A stretch of 64,000 nt of DNA. Origin: Chaunax sp. Z400 (Eukaryota; Chordata; Actinopteri; Lophiiformes; Chaunacidae). The DNA is taken from the NCBI GenBank assembly GCA_037577475.1, contig CM075186.1, positions 6,943,501 to 7,007,500 of the forward strand, in the 5' to 3' direction. Shown piece by piece: positions 12,501-25,160 of this stretch. The translations under genes and the position numbers were made by a program. The notes under the pieces were generated by a model. It was not told the DNA's origin. It made no database searches and worked only from the letters and a program-made list of their open reading frames with translations. The stretch's first letter is position 1. Every line of letters starts with the position of its first letter.

Positions 12501-15500
12501 TACCATCCTCCCAGGAGAACGGGGGCGGAACCTCCAGTTTTGGGGCTTCAGGTAGATGCAACCCGCTGGGGAAGTCAAAGCCGATTCTGTTGGCCTCTCT
12601 TCGCGCCCTGCGGAGGATGACTCCTCCGTGGTCCTGCATCCGTTGAGCTGCTTTGTAGAAAAACGTGTCCTTGGCATTGTACGACATGCAGTTGGCAATG
12701 ATGAGGTTGAAGTCGTCCTCAAAATCCTCGAGGCTCCTGTAATTGTGAGTGTCGATGTGTTTCCTCATGGTGGAGAAGTCCATGGGGTTCTTGATGTGGT
12801 CCAGGTAGTCAGGAACCTGCAGGACACAGATGAGACACGTTGGAGGATGTAGATTGTGGAGAAGATGATTAACAGGAATTTACAACAGATACAACATATA
12901 CATTAATATGTTTGTGGTGCATGAGGCATTCAGGAACTCCCAGCACACTGTGTTCAGAATGTTTAAAGGTGTTACTACCATTCAGGTGTGAGGGAGTGGG
13001 ACCACAGTTCTCACCAGCTGTAACACTGTGGAGCAGCCGTCACATCTGACTTGTCAAGCAAATTAACACCAACAGTCTGTCACATTGGATTACTGTTACA
13101 TTGGAAAGACCTTACAAATGAACAACTGTGATGAGAGACCTGCAGCAACACTCTCCTCTAGATGATACTGCCCACAGTGGTCAGACACAAGGGAGGAATT
13201 GTTCCTCATAGTAATTACATTTTCAGAGTTTAAGATTTGCATGAGCAGGAAAATAGGTCCTGCCCTACATCTCATCACTTGACCTGTATGTGGAGGATCC
13301 ATCTTTTTTTCACATTCCAACAACCAACGTCATACCCTCAGTTTTTTATTGCTTCAGTGAAAAGTTAACTGTCATCAGTCCATATTATTTTATTAATAAT
13401 GACACTTATTTGACTAAATTACAGTCAGTCTGAGATATAACAATAATCAATTTCATTTATGCAACGTTTCAAACTGTAATCCCAACATGTAACATTTAAT
13501 ACAAAATGTATGCACACCACAAAATCTTGTTGACAGTCTTATTGTCTCAACTCTGACTGTGAAACTTTAAAAAAAATCTTGCACATTGTCCATCAATTGT
13601 TGTCACATTAATTATGTTCACATCCACAGGCCTTCAACAAGTAACCACAAGTAAATGTATACGTTTTATTTGTGGTTACAGATGCTAAAAATTGTGAGTA
13701 CAAGTGAATTGTTTACCTAACTGTATACCTGAACAGAGATATTGAAAATGTCAAAATGTATTTTTAATCAACCCTTAACAAAGTGAGGAGTCAAGCATGT
13801 GTTAACTGACTTCGCTCGCATGGTCAACACTTGTTTTGTTTTACAATAAAGGATTAAAACATATGAAGGAGGTGATGTGTATCAACATTAGCTTTATCTT
13901 TAGCTTACAGCTGCAAATTAATGGCACTGAAAAAAATTGGTTGGTCATCACCTGTAGCAACAGTCATAAGGTAAAATTATACATAGGGAATCACCTCACC
14001 ACGACATGTAAATGAATGCAGTGGGAAATATGTAGATGTATAGTTTACCAGGAATGGCTATCCATGACTAGTCAACTACAGCCCTCAGCACCAACTTGTG
14101 GCTGAAGTAGTCGGTAATGTCAAAATATTTTTTTTCCACAGTTAAAAACTTTGCTGGATATTCTGGTCAAGTTAGTGATTTCCAGGATTTGAATGTACAC
14201 TGCATTAAATTATTTTCCAGGACATGTAGTAACCCTGGGTTGTTGACGTTACAGGACCATAGAGCAGATTGCTTTTGAACAGACTGAGAAATGGCTGCAG
14301 ACCTCCTTGATGCTGACGGGCTGAGCAAAGATACTGTACTGGTCCTTCTCCTGCAGCTGACTGAGCACGGCTCTCAGAAGAATGTTGAAGGGGGTCAGCT
14401 GGTACTCCAGCACCGACTGCTGCTGTTTCATCTGATGGGACAACACAGGTAAAGAACTTAGTGCAGACACTAACCCAAAGTTTCGATACATATGAACTGG
14501 ATCATATATTATGATTGATAGTCACAGGTCAGTGTTTATAATCCTGACTGCGTTCTAAATGACCATCGATTGAATTTTGTGTGAATGCTGATGTCTTCCT
14601 AATCAGTGCTTATTGGTAATTGCCAGTACATTGTGTTTGTAAGGCAAATAATAGAGAGAACAGTCAAGTCAAAAAATCCAAAACTCATCATTAAAAACCG
14701 GGAGGTTTTTGGTTACTGACGGGAACTACATACATTCACACTAGCACCATCAGGATGAATAAATAAATGTACTGTTTATTCAAAATGCTACAGTGCAAGA
14801 CATAGGTAACAAGTAACTTTTGTTGAATGTCCTAAGTTCTTGCATTCAATTGGGACTGACAGTTGGATTACTATAAACTGTGTCATAAAGATTGAATTGA
14901 GGTTTAGCTGCAGCCCTAGGCTTTTTGTGTAAAGTGGGTGGTTGGCATATTTTTGGCAGCTGGCTGGAAAATAAAATTGCATCCACACAGGAAACTTATT
15001 GCCATTATTTCTACATTCTTTGACTTCACATGAAGCTTTGAGAGAAAGAAGCACTAATTCCTGAAATGACCTACCTCCTCCCTCTTAAGCTTCTCTCTCT
15101 TCCTGATGAGCTCCAAAAGCAGACGAGCTCGCTCCAGGTCATGGCGAAGACGGTGCCACTCCTTCAGCTGCTCCTTAAGTGCCTGGTTCGTCTCCACACG
15201 GTTCTGCACAAAACATGCAAACCTCATTTCAGCAACAAATACATTCAAGGATCATGTTCAACTGACAAAAGCAGTGGGTGTCAGCAGCACTGACCATCTG
15301 CTTGGCTTTGGTTGGCTGAGGGTTGGCCTGCAGCCGGCGGATCAGCGGCACATTGTTTCTCGACTGCCTCTTCTGCACCCAGTAGCTCAACACCCGCTCA
15401 ACAAATGCACGTTTCCTCTGAACCGCGACCTGGTTAAGTATGGTGTCGAAACTGACCCACAGGGAAATATGGAGATAACAATGAATAAATTTTAATCATT

Positions 15501-17439
15501 TGTTCCAATCGGTATTCAGAAACACAGTCTAGCAAGCTCTGCGATATCTTTACAGCTGTAATAGGCTGAGATCTGTAGTTTCTCTGATCACCTGACAGCT
15601 CAGGCTTCCTGACTGATCAGACTAATTTTTAGTGATGTCAAAGCATTACAAATATCCACTTGGCAAGTACAATCTCATTATTACTGATAGGAGAATTGAA
15701 TCTGGCCAGAAAAAAACCTTACTAAATGTGACTCATATAGGAAGATATCACTTATTATTAGATCTTTACCTTTTGATAAAAAATAATAAATTTTTTGCCC
15801 ATCCAGCAGTTTCAGGAGTTTTAATGGTTGTCCAATTCTCTGTGTATATTTGATCAGTCATTAACACTATGAAGATTGATTTGGTGCTGAAACCTGCTGG
15901 TGTGCAGGAGAACGCTAACGTAAGAAACTATTCCTCTAAAATCAGGAGTCAGAAAATGTATACAATTGAAGTTAAACCAAGAAGTTCAACCAAAGAGCTG
16001 AAGACTTAGAATTGATTAATAATTTATGTGAAGGATGCATTCTGGGAGTCGTGGTTGCCATTCTACCTTGAAACTGTGATACTGGGCCCACAGCTGGTGG
16101 GGATCTCAGGTTCTGGTTCTGGTTCTTGCTCTGCTCTCTTACTCTTCTTCTTCTGCCATCCCTTGGCCCGGGCCTTCCCCCTCTTGTCAGGCCTCTTGTG
16201 GCAGGCTCCATTTTTTGGATGCGGCTCCTTGTATATGTTGAGTGACCGGCAGTCGCAGCCTTCAGGCGTGTGGCTACAGCAGTAGGCTGTCTTTTTCACA
16301 GAGAAGGTGGTGACACCAGAAGCCGTGACTTCTTTCACGGGCTCCATCTTCATGTAGAGTCCAGCCTTTTGGGCACAGCTGACATGGAAGGCCGTGTAAC
16401 AATTGATCTTGTCACACTGGATGCACGCTCCCGAGCCCTTCTCTTTACACAGGTAGCAGGTGAGTTTCCAGCGTGCTGGTGGGATATTGCGGACACCATC
16501 AATGGGCTCAATGAAAACAGTGTCGGAGAAGCCGACCTCGGGCACCCAAAGAGCACACGCTACATGACCCCAGCGGTCATCATCTGTCTTCTTCAGGGCT
16601 CCACCTCGGTTGGGACAGAAGACACACTCAGCAGATCGTGACGGGCATTGCAGACAGTGGCGGCAAAGCCACTGGCCCTCAGGAATGTACGGCACGCCGT
16701 AACACTCCTGGTGAACAGCGATGTTGCAGGAGTCGCAGAAGAGGATGACATTACTATCGGCTCCATCTCCATCCATGCAGATGCAACAGACAGCGTCCTC
16801 ATCCACCAGTGACTGCAGGTCATTCTGACCTTGCGTAGCAGAGTATGACTCCTTTTCAAAGCGGTCCATGAGGAACTCAAACAGGTTGTGCGACACTTGG
16901 CTGATGCCCTCGCTCTTTCTCTTCTCGTTGATTAGCTCCAGCCAGGAATAGTCCTCCTCATCCATGTCGTACTCCACCTCCTCGTCCAACTCCTCCGCAG
17001 TCCTCTCTGTGTATTTGTAATATGCCACCTGCCTCCTTGGCACCACCGGCAAATTATATTCAACTGTTCTAACCTTTGGCTCCAACAGACCCCCTGTACT
17101 CGCATGTGTGCTGATGGCACCATGCGAGGCCATGAGTGCTGCATTCTTCTTCTGTCTGTTGTTTTTGAGGCGCACAGAGCGCACCAGGACCTGCTGAGGC
17201 TTCTCATTGTTCTCCTTGTTGCTGTTGCACTCCATGATCTCCTGAGCTGTGGGGTCATCATCGGTGATGACATCCAGCTTGTCGTAGATGCTGAGGCGGT
17301 GCACACGGCCGTCCACCTCTAGTTCCACTATTCGCTGGGCCTGTGCATATGTCAGGGTCTCCCGATTGGGCGACGGCTTGATGGGAGAGGAGTCTCTCTT
17401 CAGCACTGATGTGCGTTGATGTCGACTTTTTTTCTTCAT
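6541..17439 (-). CDS. brd1: Bromodomain and PHD finger protein BRD1 (BRPF2)
   Basis: BRD1 is the scaffold of nuclear MYST acetyltransferase complexes (HBO1/KAT7, MOZ/MORF, with ING and MEAF6) that acetylate histone H3. Coding exons on the minus strand: 17439-16067, 15451-15295, 15203-15075, 14431-14303, 12816-12504, 11380-10622, 10462-10360, 9945-9815, 8902-8808, 8495-8341, 6736-6541. They total 3,540 nt, or 1,179 aa with all phases matching. The N-terminal conserved region is followed by a PHD-zinc knuckle-PHD module at about residues 218-391, with C-x2-C pairs and 'VHQECYGVPYIPEGQWLC'. A basic coiled segment lies near 520-553, the bromodomain at about 565-670 (VPDYLDHIKNPMDF), and a C-terminal PWWP domain near 1045-1145 ('VWAKCSGYPSYPAL'). 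BRD1 is preferred over BRPF1/3 because of 'CNSNKEN', 'RRRCASESSISSS' and the 'KCSGYPSYP' form. Length suits the long BRD1 isoform. Start: first ATG after acceptor 17458, followed by KKKSRHQR. The donor after 14303 is weak (GTCTGC). Confidence 0.94.
6870..7450 (+). mobile_element. Tc1-like DNA transposon remnant
   Basis: Short frames at 7052-7270 and 7230-7451 keep pieces of a Tc1-type transposase, including 'TVKHGGRSV' followed by 'TLWG' and an upstream 'SGP...YIWRQPNTAFH' stretch. These correspond to the catalytic-core region that reads PTVKHGGGSVMVWG in active elements. The frame is broken by shifts and stops, and the 5' part near 6900-7020 looks like the usual terminal region of fish Tc1 elements. 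It is an inactive copy downstream of a brd1 exon, inside the last intron. Confidence 0.7.
7450..7935 (+). mobile_element. LINE 3' fragment (L2-like)
   Basis: Translated pieces resemble the extreme C-terminus of fish LINE reverse-transcriptase proteins: 'GLAPSNLADLL', then 'LWNGLPLHIRSAHTLEIFKS' and 'LLKTHLFSLAF'. This is the usual 5'-truncated tail of a retroposon, placed directly after the Tc1-like piece. It is interrupted by a stop (GD then TGA) and is inactive. Clade assignment is from memory of the motif, not a search. Confidence 0.65.
7942..8015 (+). mobile_element. Tail fragment of Penelope-like repeat family
   Basis: The segment 'ccagttgcttctgattcgac', then 'ggattaccatgacctggatga' matches the end sequence of the foldback element at 47127-47597 ('ccagttgcttctgaatcaac ... 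ataccatgacctggatga'). It is a short relic of the same family. Confidence 0.55.
9535..9702 (-). mobile_element. tRNA-derived SINE, minus-oriented copy
   Basis: On the minus strand the element begins GGGTGCAGATAGCGCAGTGG (box A-like). It continues with a B-box-like AGGCTTGATTCC and then a pyrimidine-rich body ending near AATTAAAGGCAAAAATG. It matches the SINE at 12261-12448 in order and sequence but in the opposite orientation. It lies in a brd1 intron and is a diverged copy, not a tRNA gene. Confidence 0.7.
12261..12448 (+). mobile_element. tRNA-derived SINE with target-site duplication
   Basis: The element starts 'tgctgggggcgcatagtgca' with box A-like 'tagtgcagtggtttaagtgc' and box B 'ggttcgattcc'. 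A pyrimidine-rich body and an A-rich tail with 'caataaagg' follow. An 11-bp direct repeat, aaaaagttaat, flanks it exactly (12250-12260 and 12449-12459). This is the signature of target-primed insertion. It sits in the brd1 intron just past the donor of the bromodomain exon. Confidence 0.85.
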
Positions 17440-18000
17440 TTTGAAGTTGTAATGAGCCTGAAAATCCAACAGATTATAAATCAGTGTCAGATACTTACTG
17501 ATTTGATGTTGTGACAGTAACTGCTGAACAACAACAATTTTCCATGTCACTAACACAACCTATGAGGCTACAACCAGCACAGTGTGTGTTGGGATCTAAA
17601 AGAACCTGCACTAATTATTAAAAACTTTAACCGTCAATGCTAATTTACAGGAACAGTGTGGAGCAATGTTTATACAAGGTAATGTGTTTATACAAGGATG
17701 GCAGCACCTCTTCATCATAGAGGACCAGACAAATTTGCAAAAATACGAGACTTGACAAAAAGTATTAAGGTTTGATACACAGCACACCAACATACAAAAA
17801 AGCCCCTTTAAAAGAAATAAACATATCTTTTACTAAAGTCAAAGTGAAGACAGTCTATTCAGAACTTTTCTATGAAGTGAACAAAAAACTTGAACAAGCT
17901 TTAGTGTCAACTGTGTGTGTCACAGGTGTCAAGTCACGTATCAAAATCTTCATATCTGAGATGCTGGAACATAACTTATATGATTAATTTTTTACAATAC

Positions 18001-18058
18001 TTGCCTTTTTTGGTCAATCAACTACCCACTTAATCTACTAATCATTTCAGCTCTAATT
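18001..18058 (-). repeat. hAT-like MITE end fragment
   Basis: On the minus strand the sequence reads AGAGCTGAAATGATTAGTAG and continues with GATTAAGTGGGTAGTTGATTG. This is the terminal pattern of an interspersed vertebrate MITE (AGRGCTGAAACGATTAGTCGATTAATCG type). Only one end is recognisable, and it lies in the first brd1 intron. Confidence 0.45.
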
Positions 18059-19512
18059 CAAACCATCTCTGCATGTAGGGTAAATTAATATATATAGGCT
18101 ATTTATTTCAGAAACCTTTGCACAGTAGCTGTATCCTCTCTAGTGTGTATTAGAACATTGGTTTGCAAAACATTATCATGCCCAAGATCCCTAAACTGAC
18201 AGACTACATCACACACCACCATTTAATATGAATTTGTCCCTGGGTGCGCCGTTGATATCAATTTAGTTTTTCCTTAGTGTTTCAAATCTATGACCAAATA
18301 TGTCATTTTGCCATTTTGTTACATATGGATATAAAAATAGAGAAAATAAAAAATGTGTTTGCAGGGGACCCTTCTCAAGGACCCAAGGAACCCCCCCTTT
18401 GACATGTATTGCGTTGGAACATGGCAGTGAAAAATGAAAACCAGAATGGAGTCCCCAATTTGTGTTAACATGAGCACAATAGCCATATTACCGAATAAAG
18501 CTTTGTCTTACCAACACTCAAAAACCAAAAAATATTAAATTCACTGTCGATGAGGGCGAAGAAAACCAACTAGTATCTGATCCTTATCATAAAGAATGTT
18601 TGAGATTTTACTTAGAAAACAAATTAAACAGTTAATCGATTATTGCCGATTACTTGACCATGGAAAAATGTCATTCCAGTCCTGTGTTTGTCTTCCTGCG
18701 ACATTACATTTACTCTGCGTGCCGTTTAGAGCTGCTGAAAACCATTCATTTTAAATGTCAACATACTTGGCTAATAAATATGATTCAAGCCATCCGCTGT
18801 TGTGCAACTAAAACTGAACAGTGAGCAACTATAACTGTAAGATAGCAGCTTTGTTTACAACCTTAATCTATGGGAGCATCATGTTGTAAATTAAGGTACA
18901 TGCTGAATGAAATTGCATTACAGGGGGCGGAGAGAACTGATAACGTTTACTGGACACATGTAAGAAATTTGCCAAGAGGAGCACACCTCCAGACCGACAA
19001 CAGCAAGCCAAAGGTAATCTCGATTAGCCGGATGAAGCCGCTGAGAATGTTGGTGTATAGCGTCGTCTGTCATTACAACAGCTTCAACTCGTTCCGTTTC
19101 TCTCGGTGTGTGGAACCATACAACAGTGTCTCTTAGGCTAACACGGCTAACATTAGCTTCTCTCAACCGAACCACGATGTAGATATTTGATTAATCTAAC
19201 ATGCTTCAACGCTGTAAACATACGACAGGTCTGTAACGAGGACAGACAACCAGGTGGTGTTCTCCCATCAGGCGGTGGCCTGTCCGGGTCGCAGATTAAA
19301 CGCATTAGGACACTCCGTCCACAAACCGGGCTACCTGCTAATGTTAAACCACACTGAAGGGGGAGGAAATATGGCGACTAACACAACAAGGCAACGCTTC
19401 GATTGGAAAAGGTTGTTTTTTCTCATTAGAGTGCAATTTGGTTTTGAGTTTTTACCTTTCAAGAGTGGACGGGTGATATAAATATGTGAGGACAGAGAGA
19501 AGTTAAACTTAC

Positions 19513-19800
19513 CTAGGTGTTTTCACGAATTCAACTTATAAAACAGCAATGGCGGCGCGGCCTGCAGAGCGAAGCGAGTTAAATCCACATTCAGTTCGCT
19601 CAACCAAAGGCGGCCGCGACTCGCGCTGAACCGTGTGAAAACTGAAAGGAGCCGATGGGTATCCAGGGCGACTGAGCTAGTTTGGGATGTTATAATTTGA
19701 TTAGGATAAATACTGTCGATAGGACCGCTTAGAAGCAACTGGAAGTGGCAGAGCTCAGCAGCTACCCGAGCCTCTCCGTCCCCTAACAACAATGCGGTTG
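19513..19800 (-). promoter_or_regulatory. brd1 non-coding first exon and CpG-rich promoter
   Basis: On the minus strand a strong donor (CCTAG|GTAAGT) ends an exon at 19513, and the matching acceptor is at 17458, just before the brd1 start-codon exon (17457-). The exon and upstream sequence at 19540-19800 are rich in CpG, unlike the AT-rich flanks, as expected for a housekeeping promoter. The exact transcription start is not visible. Confidence 0.6.
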
Positions 19801-19846
19801 TGTGTGTCGTACGTCTTGACGCCACCACGTACAAACTAAAACCAGG

Positions 19847-20030
19847 AAGTCGCTACGACTTTTTATGTTTACATGCTTTTTCTTTTATTTATCCTTTTAT
19901 TTCCTATATATATGTATTGTTCATATATGTATTATGTATTGTTATTATTCTATGTATTTGTTTACATATTTGTATTGCTTATAATTGTAGAATAAAGTTC
20001 TATTTAAAAAAAAGTCGCTACGACTTTTTA
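19847..20030 (+). mobile_element. Short retroposed insert with 19-bp target-site duplication
   Basis: A 146-bp AT-rich insert (19866-20011) carries AATAAA at 19991-19996 and ends in an A tract. It is flanked by an identical 19-bp direct repeat, aagtcgctacgactttttA, at 19847-19865 and 20012-20030. This is the hallmark of LINE-driven insertion of a 3'-end cDNA. The source transcript is not recognised. It sits just upstream of the brd1 promoter region. Confidence 0.75.
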
Positions 20031-20737
20031 ACTCATTTACTGCATACTCTCTAAAACTAAAAGCATTTTAAGGTAAAACTGCTTGTACTTTCTTTTAAAA
20101 CAATCTATAGATCTTTACCTGTCAAACTTACTTTTAATTCTATATTCACATATTTGTTAGTACAACCAAGTACAAAATAAGTATATAGTATATAGTAATA
20201 ATTTTTTTCTGTTTTGTTTGTGCTGCTTTATATTATTTCTAGAGCCACAGATCAGACGTTTAATTTCTTATGGGAAAGTAATTATTAAATAATTAAATTG
20301 AAAACAATTTTAAACTGTCATTCTTCTTAACCAGCTTGGAGTATTGTGTGACACCTGTGAATACGTTCTATATTTGTTCATAGAATATGGAAACATGGAA
20401 CCTCACAGGTTTGATGGGATGAACAAAATCGTAATTTACCTAATCTTTCATTCCAGCTCTTTTAGACTAAAGATCACCCAATTCATAATTTCTGAATAAG
20501 GGGTTATATCCAAGAAGGTAAATACTTTTAGGAAAGAAAACTTTACTCACTTACCAGCAAAGTAGGTAGCAGCATTAAACACTAGATGGCAGCACAATGA
20601 GGGGTTTAATGCACATGTTGCTTTTTTGCAAGATAGCCTTAAAACTTGACATTGTATACAGATAAAAACAATTCAAAGTTTAATCACTCACATAGTTCAT
20701 GTAATCTACAATGCTGTTTCACATCCAATGAATGACT

Positions 20738-21020
20738 TTTATTTTGAAAATGTTTGAACTTCCTTGTCCTGACAGATGAACAATCTGTCACAAAATACTT
20801 CACATGAAAACCATAAAATCACATATAACGACATGTTCTGGTCCTATCTCTGTACTGGACACACAGAGAGGAAACTGATATCCAACTTCTTAGCAGACAG
20901 AAAAGAAGACACTTTCCCAAAATGGCATACTGTCACATACATACAGCATACTGTTCCTTTAAATGTGACTCTGTCCTCTTTATTGTTCTCTTTCCCACCA
21001 GTCAGCAGCTGTCAGTCAGA
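20738..21020 (-). terminator. ftsj1 3' UTR and polyadenylation signal
   Basis: A canonical AATAAA on the minus strand at 20743-20738 lies about 280 bases after the ftsj1 stop codon, so cleavage is expected near 20720. No other candidate closer to the stop was found. Confidence 0.55.
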
Positions 21021-24000
21021 TCAGGTGGATTCAGCTGGTGGCTCTGTCTTTTCTTCACTCTGATTGGGACATTTGGGCAGATCACCCTCTCTGGACAGCA
21101 GGTTGCTTTTACGAAGTTGGCAAGCCTGCTCGTAGGGGGGGCATATGGGTGGCTGGGTGGGGGGTGTGTACTGATACTGTTTACCAGGATCCAGCTGAAG
21201 AAAGAAAATAGTATGAAGAAATGCCACGAACAGGTGTTACAATTGGGTTTGTATGATTAAAAGAGAAAAATATATAACTACTTTGAAATAAGAAACCCTT
21301 TAACATTTTACCCCTTCATCTACTAAAAGGAGTTTCAAGTTGACACCATTAATGATCCAGTTTTAAGAGTTATGACTGTTGGATTTGGGTTGCCATTAGA
21401 GGTCTGAAAATTTTTCAGATGAAACTTATGATATTTTAAGAGATTATTACTTTCAGACTTTTTTTTTCTTCATTCAAGTGAGTTTTACGTAAATGACAAT
21501 GACAATGTATGGCTATTTTGGAAATGGGATTCACACACTGTATGTAATAAACATCTAAAAGAAAAATTCCTATCAGATGGAGCGACCCTGCTGCAAAATC
21601 TTATCAAATGGCAGTCCGAGGTCTAGTTTGTGACAGTTTGGGTTCTTAATGAACAAAAACTTGTCAACCACTGATTTAAGATTTAAATAAAGGATGGCTT
21701 TTAAAATTTGTTAAATTTTAATGTGTTAATTTCCTCCAAAAACACTTATTTCATATATTATCCATCAAAAATATGTTAATATAAAACAATGGGTATATTA
21801 GCAAAGTTTTAAAATGAAATATGTAAAAACAAATGAAGCATAATAACAACTGCTGATGCTATTAAACAGAAAATTTGAATGACAGCTGTTGAAATAATTT
21901 TAAAAAATGACTAAATTAGACTTGTTTTAATGTAACAACATGATTCCGTTTGAGCAGTTGAATAAAGTTGTGTCTCCTCACCTGTAGAGGGTAAGTTCTG
22001 TCTGAATCAAAGGCACTGAGATCACCACACGCCAGGAAGGGAACAATGACACGGTTCGGACCCTCCAACTGGTTAAAGTCCACATCTATGGGACAGAGAC
22101 CAGAACCCAGACTGAGAACAGACAGAGGAGAGCGAAAACAAGGAGAAGCAGGGAAACTACAGACTGATTCTTCAAATTAAACAGACACAACATTATGATT
22201 GGATCCCAATGTTCAAATAACTTCACAACAAACAAGGCAAATCTTACATAGATGAGAGCTGCTCCTATCTTTCATGACCTCCAGATGAGGACTGGATGAT
22301 CCCACGGTAGTGTGGTTATAATATGTTCTGAGTGCATTTACTCCTGCATTAACACAACATGTCTGTATACAGCCTCAAATGGAGAAGTGATTCTAGTTAC
22401 CGTAGGAATGATCCAAAAGAGGGTTGGACATGTTGGGGATGTAACCTTCAGGAGCAGAGTAATTCTGACACACCACGAAGGCCTCTGCACACAGACACAC
22501 AAAGAGATTCTGAATGTACTTTGTCAAAAGAATTCATGCAAACACCAGATGTGAATTAATTGAGGATAAATCAAGTCACAATTTCATCAGCTTTTAGTTG
22601 GGATACATTATGTACATCTCAGATTTAGCTCCTTTTCAATTTTGACTAAAACAGTGTCTCATTTCTGTCACTGGACTGTAGCCCATAGTACATAAGTCTA
22701 AAATATATTGGTCCATGAGCTGGGGTTCGTGTCTTGTGTTCGTGCCATGTGATGGGTCAGCAGGGACGGTAACTCACCAATGCTGGAGTTCCTGCTGCTA
22801 GGAGGCTTGGCGCAGGTCACAACACTGAAGAAAATCTTCAGCTGAGAGTACAGCAGAGACACATCTTTACCTCTGAAGATCTAAGACACACAAAATGAAA
22901 CAGAGTCAATACAGTCTGATTTGACAGTGAGCACGGAAACAAACAGAATGCAGATGCTTTCACACGTGCACTACATGGTAGAGCTACAGAGCACTCATAC
23001 CTCCACCAACGCCATTGTCACTGAAACCTGAACAATTGGAGAATAGGTCTCTCACCTGAGAACCATTTGAGCAATTTTTGTCAGCATTCTGGCTTCAGAA
23101 AGAAGCACTGGGCACGCTCATGAGCCATTTGGAATCGTGTTTTTCATCAGTTTATGAATTTATGAATTATCTGACAGGCTATGAGCGGCTCACATGTCAC
23201 GCATTGCATCAAGCATTGCATCAAGACTTAACAAGCAGAAATTTTGGACCAACCATCATCAAAACTCTGAATGAGGGAATAACATTTGAAAGAACAGAAT
23301 TCCGTTCCTCCAGTCGAATTCCAGAGACTCTTAGAATCAAAGCCACGGTGCAGGTTGAACTCACCTTAGCCACAAATGTCCCTCCAGGTTTCAGGACGTG
23401 AGTTGTGATGTTCAGAGCCTGAGAGACAAACAGTCGTTAGCATGACACAACAGACCAACAGGCTGATAAAAAAAAAAAACCACATCTGTACTTACAGCCA
23501 ATAGGAGCTGAGCCTGGATGTACTCATCAACATCATGGAGCCCAGTTACTATAGAGACATGATAGGAAATAATAGCTCCTGCCATCTGAATGAAAACATT
23601 TAAAAAGGAGCTGGGAGAGATTTGAGAGCAGGTGAGGACAGACAGGAAGTGAACATCTCACCATCTGGAGCTCCGTCACATACCACCAGGTCGGCCGGCT
23701 GACCTTCAAAGTGTCGGACTATCTCCTGAGCTGTTGACACCTAAGATGAAAAAAACAAAGGTCATGTGACGGACTATGTGACGTACTGCAAAAATACTCA
23801 TCAGGGCCTCGAAATGCTCGTCTATCCAACAAGTGTTCTCCACAGATCTTTTTTTAAAAGACTGGTTGCCCTACAGATGTAGAAGTAAATTTATTAGTTA
23901 CATGTTCATTCATCACATCCTAACCTTGGTGATGTCTCCCTGGATCTGAGTGACTCCTGGCAGAGGAGCCATGGCCTGCAGGTCCACCGCCACAATTTTC

Positions 24001-25160
24001 ACCTCTTCAACCTTCTCCTGCCGCCCTCTAGGTGCAAAAACAAAACATGAATTCATAAAAGGTGTAAGAGAAATGTAGACCTGTACATCACAGGAAAACA
24101 GGGTTTAAAGTATTTTTATTGTTTTATGGAATTTCATTTGATTTAGCCACACAGATTAATTCAGTCCAGTTAAATGTAAAAGAAAAACAAAAAAGAAAAA
24201 CCTGAGTTTCCGACTGAGGACCTGACTCCAGCTGCCAGGAGCTGCACATAGATCCACTGCTCTGTTTACGCCTGAGAAAAAGAAGGAAAAAAAAGTTTTG
24301 TTTTTTTTAATCAGACATTTATTCAAAGACGACATGAGAGTATATTCAGGGACAGAGGTATGGATGAATACCAAAGGAGCCTCTGAACGCCCAAAGAGGT
24401 CGAGGGGCCCCAACACCAGAGCCAGAACTAAAACCAGACATTTAAAAGGCTCGGTAAAACCTTTATCATATCTGTACATTTGCAAACTAATGTTCCTGAG
24501 CCCATGTAGCATTGTAATTTATTCAATCAAGTGTTCCATCGAGTAGTGAGGTTCACTCGATCCTCACTTGTGAAATAGAGACCCTGTCATACCCAATCAT
24601 GATACCAATTACCCAGTTTACCTGTGGTGTGTTCCAAACGGGTGCTTTTGGAGCATTCCATAACACTCTGACACAAATCAATGAAGTTGATGTGGTAAAA
24701 TATTAATATTGTGTTTGTACTGTTTTCAGTTGAATATATGTCAAATAGAATTGGTAACTTCTCTCATTCTGTTTTGTTTGTTTGGCATTTGGCCATTTTT
24801 TTAATAATCAGGGTTATAAGGACAAGCAGGAAGAGATTTGACAGTTCAGGTGTTTGAGTTCTTCTCAGGAGTTCTGTGCAAAAATCATTAAGCTGAAGCT
24901 TAATGCTACTGACCACAGGGAGAGAGGGTGGGCAGTGAAAGGTAGGTGGGGGACCTGTCTGCTGCCCATGGTCTACTAATCCACCCCTGGAGAGTAGGTT
25001 ATGAACAGAGACATGCCTCAGGTGTTCTGTGATTCTCACCTGTGAACAGGTTGAACTCCTCATTGAGCTGCAGCAGCTTGAAGGCGCTCCTCGCTCTCCA
25101 GCCCTCCTCTTTGGCCAGACGATAGTAAATGTCCCGCTTGTCTTTGGAGGAGCGACCCAT
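21021..25160 (-). CDS. ftsj1: tRNA (cytidine/guanosine-2'-O)-methyltransferase FTSJ1 (TRMT7-type)
   Basis: FTSJ1 methylates the ribose 2'-OH of anticodon-loop positions 32 (with THADA) and 34 (with WDR6) of several cytoplasmic tRNAs using S-adenosylmethionine. Ten coding exons on the minus strand: 25160-25040, 24271-24202, 24027-23925, 23740-23662, 23548-23496, 23418-23365, 22880-22778, 22484-22401, 22085-21982, 21194-21021. They total 945 nt, or 314 aa, with all phases consistent; human FTSJ1 is about 329 aa. The start is MGRSSKDKRDIYYRLAKEEG, matching the family N-terminus. The SAM-binding loop 'DLCAAPGSWSQVL' is at residues 47-59. The K-D-K-E tetrad is intact: K28 (SAFKLLQL), D120 (VVCDGAPD), K160 (FVAKIFRG) and E195 (SSIEAFVVC). 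The C-terminal 'YTPPTQPPICPPY' is typical of vertebrate FTSJ1. It lies between the Pim kinase gene and brd1, both on the same strand. Confidence 0.95.

Noticed and set aside
16270..16641. Plus-strand frame across the PHD exon and several other frames across brd1 exons
   Set aside because: Shadows of the real minus-strand brd1 coding exons.
23078..23401. 107-codon plus-strand frame
   Set aside because: It spans an intron and part of an exon of ftsj1 on the opposite strand, and has no family resemblance.
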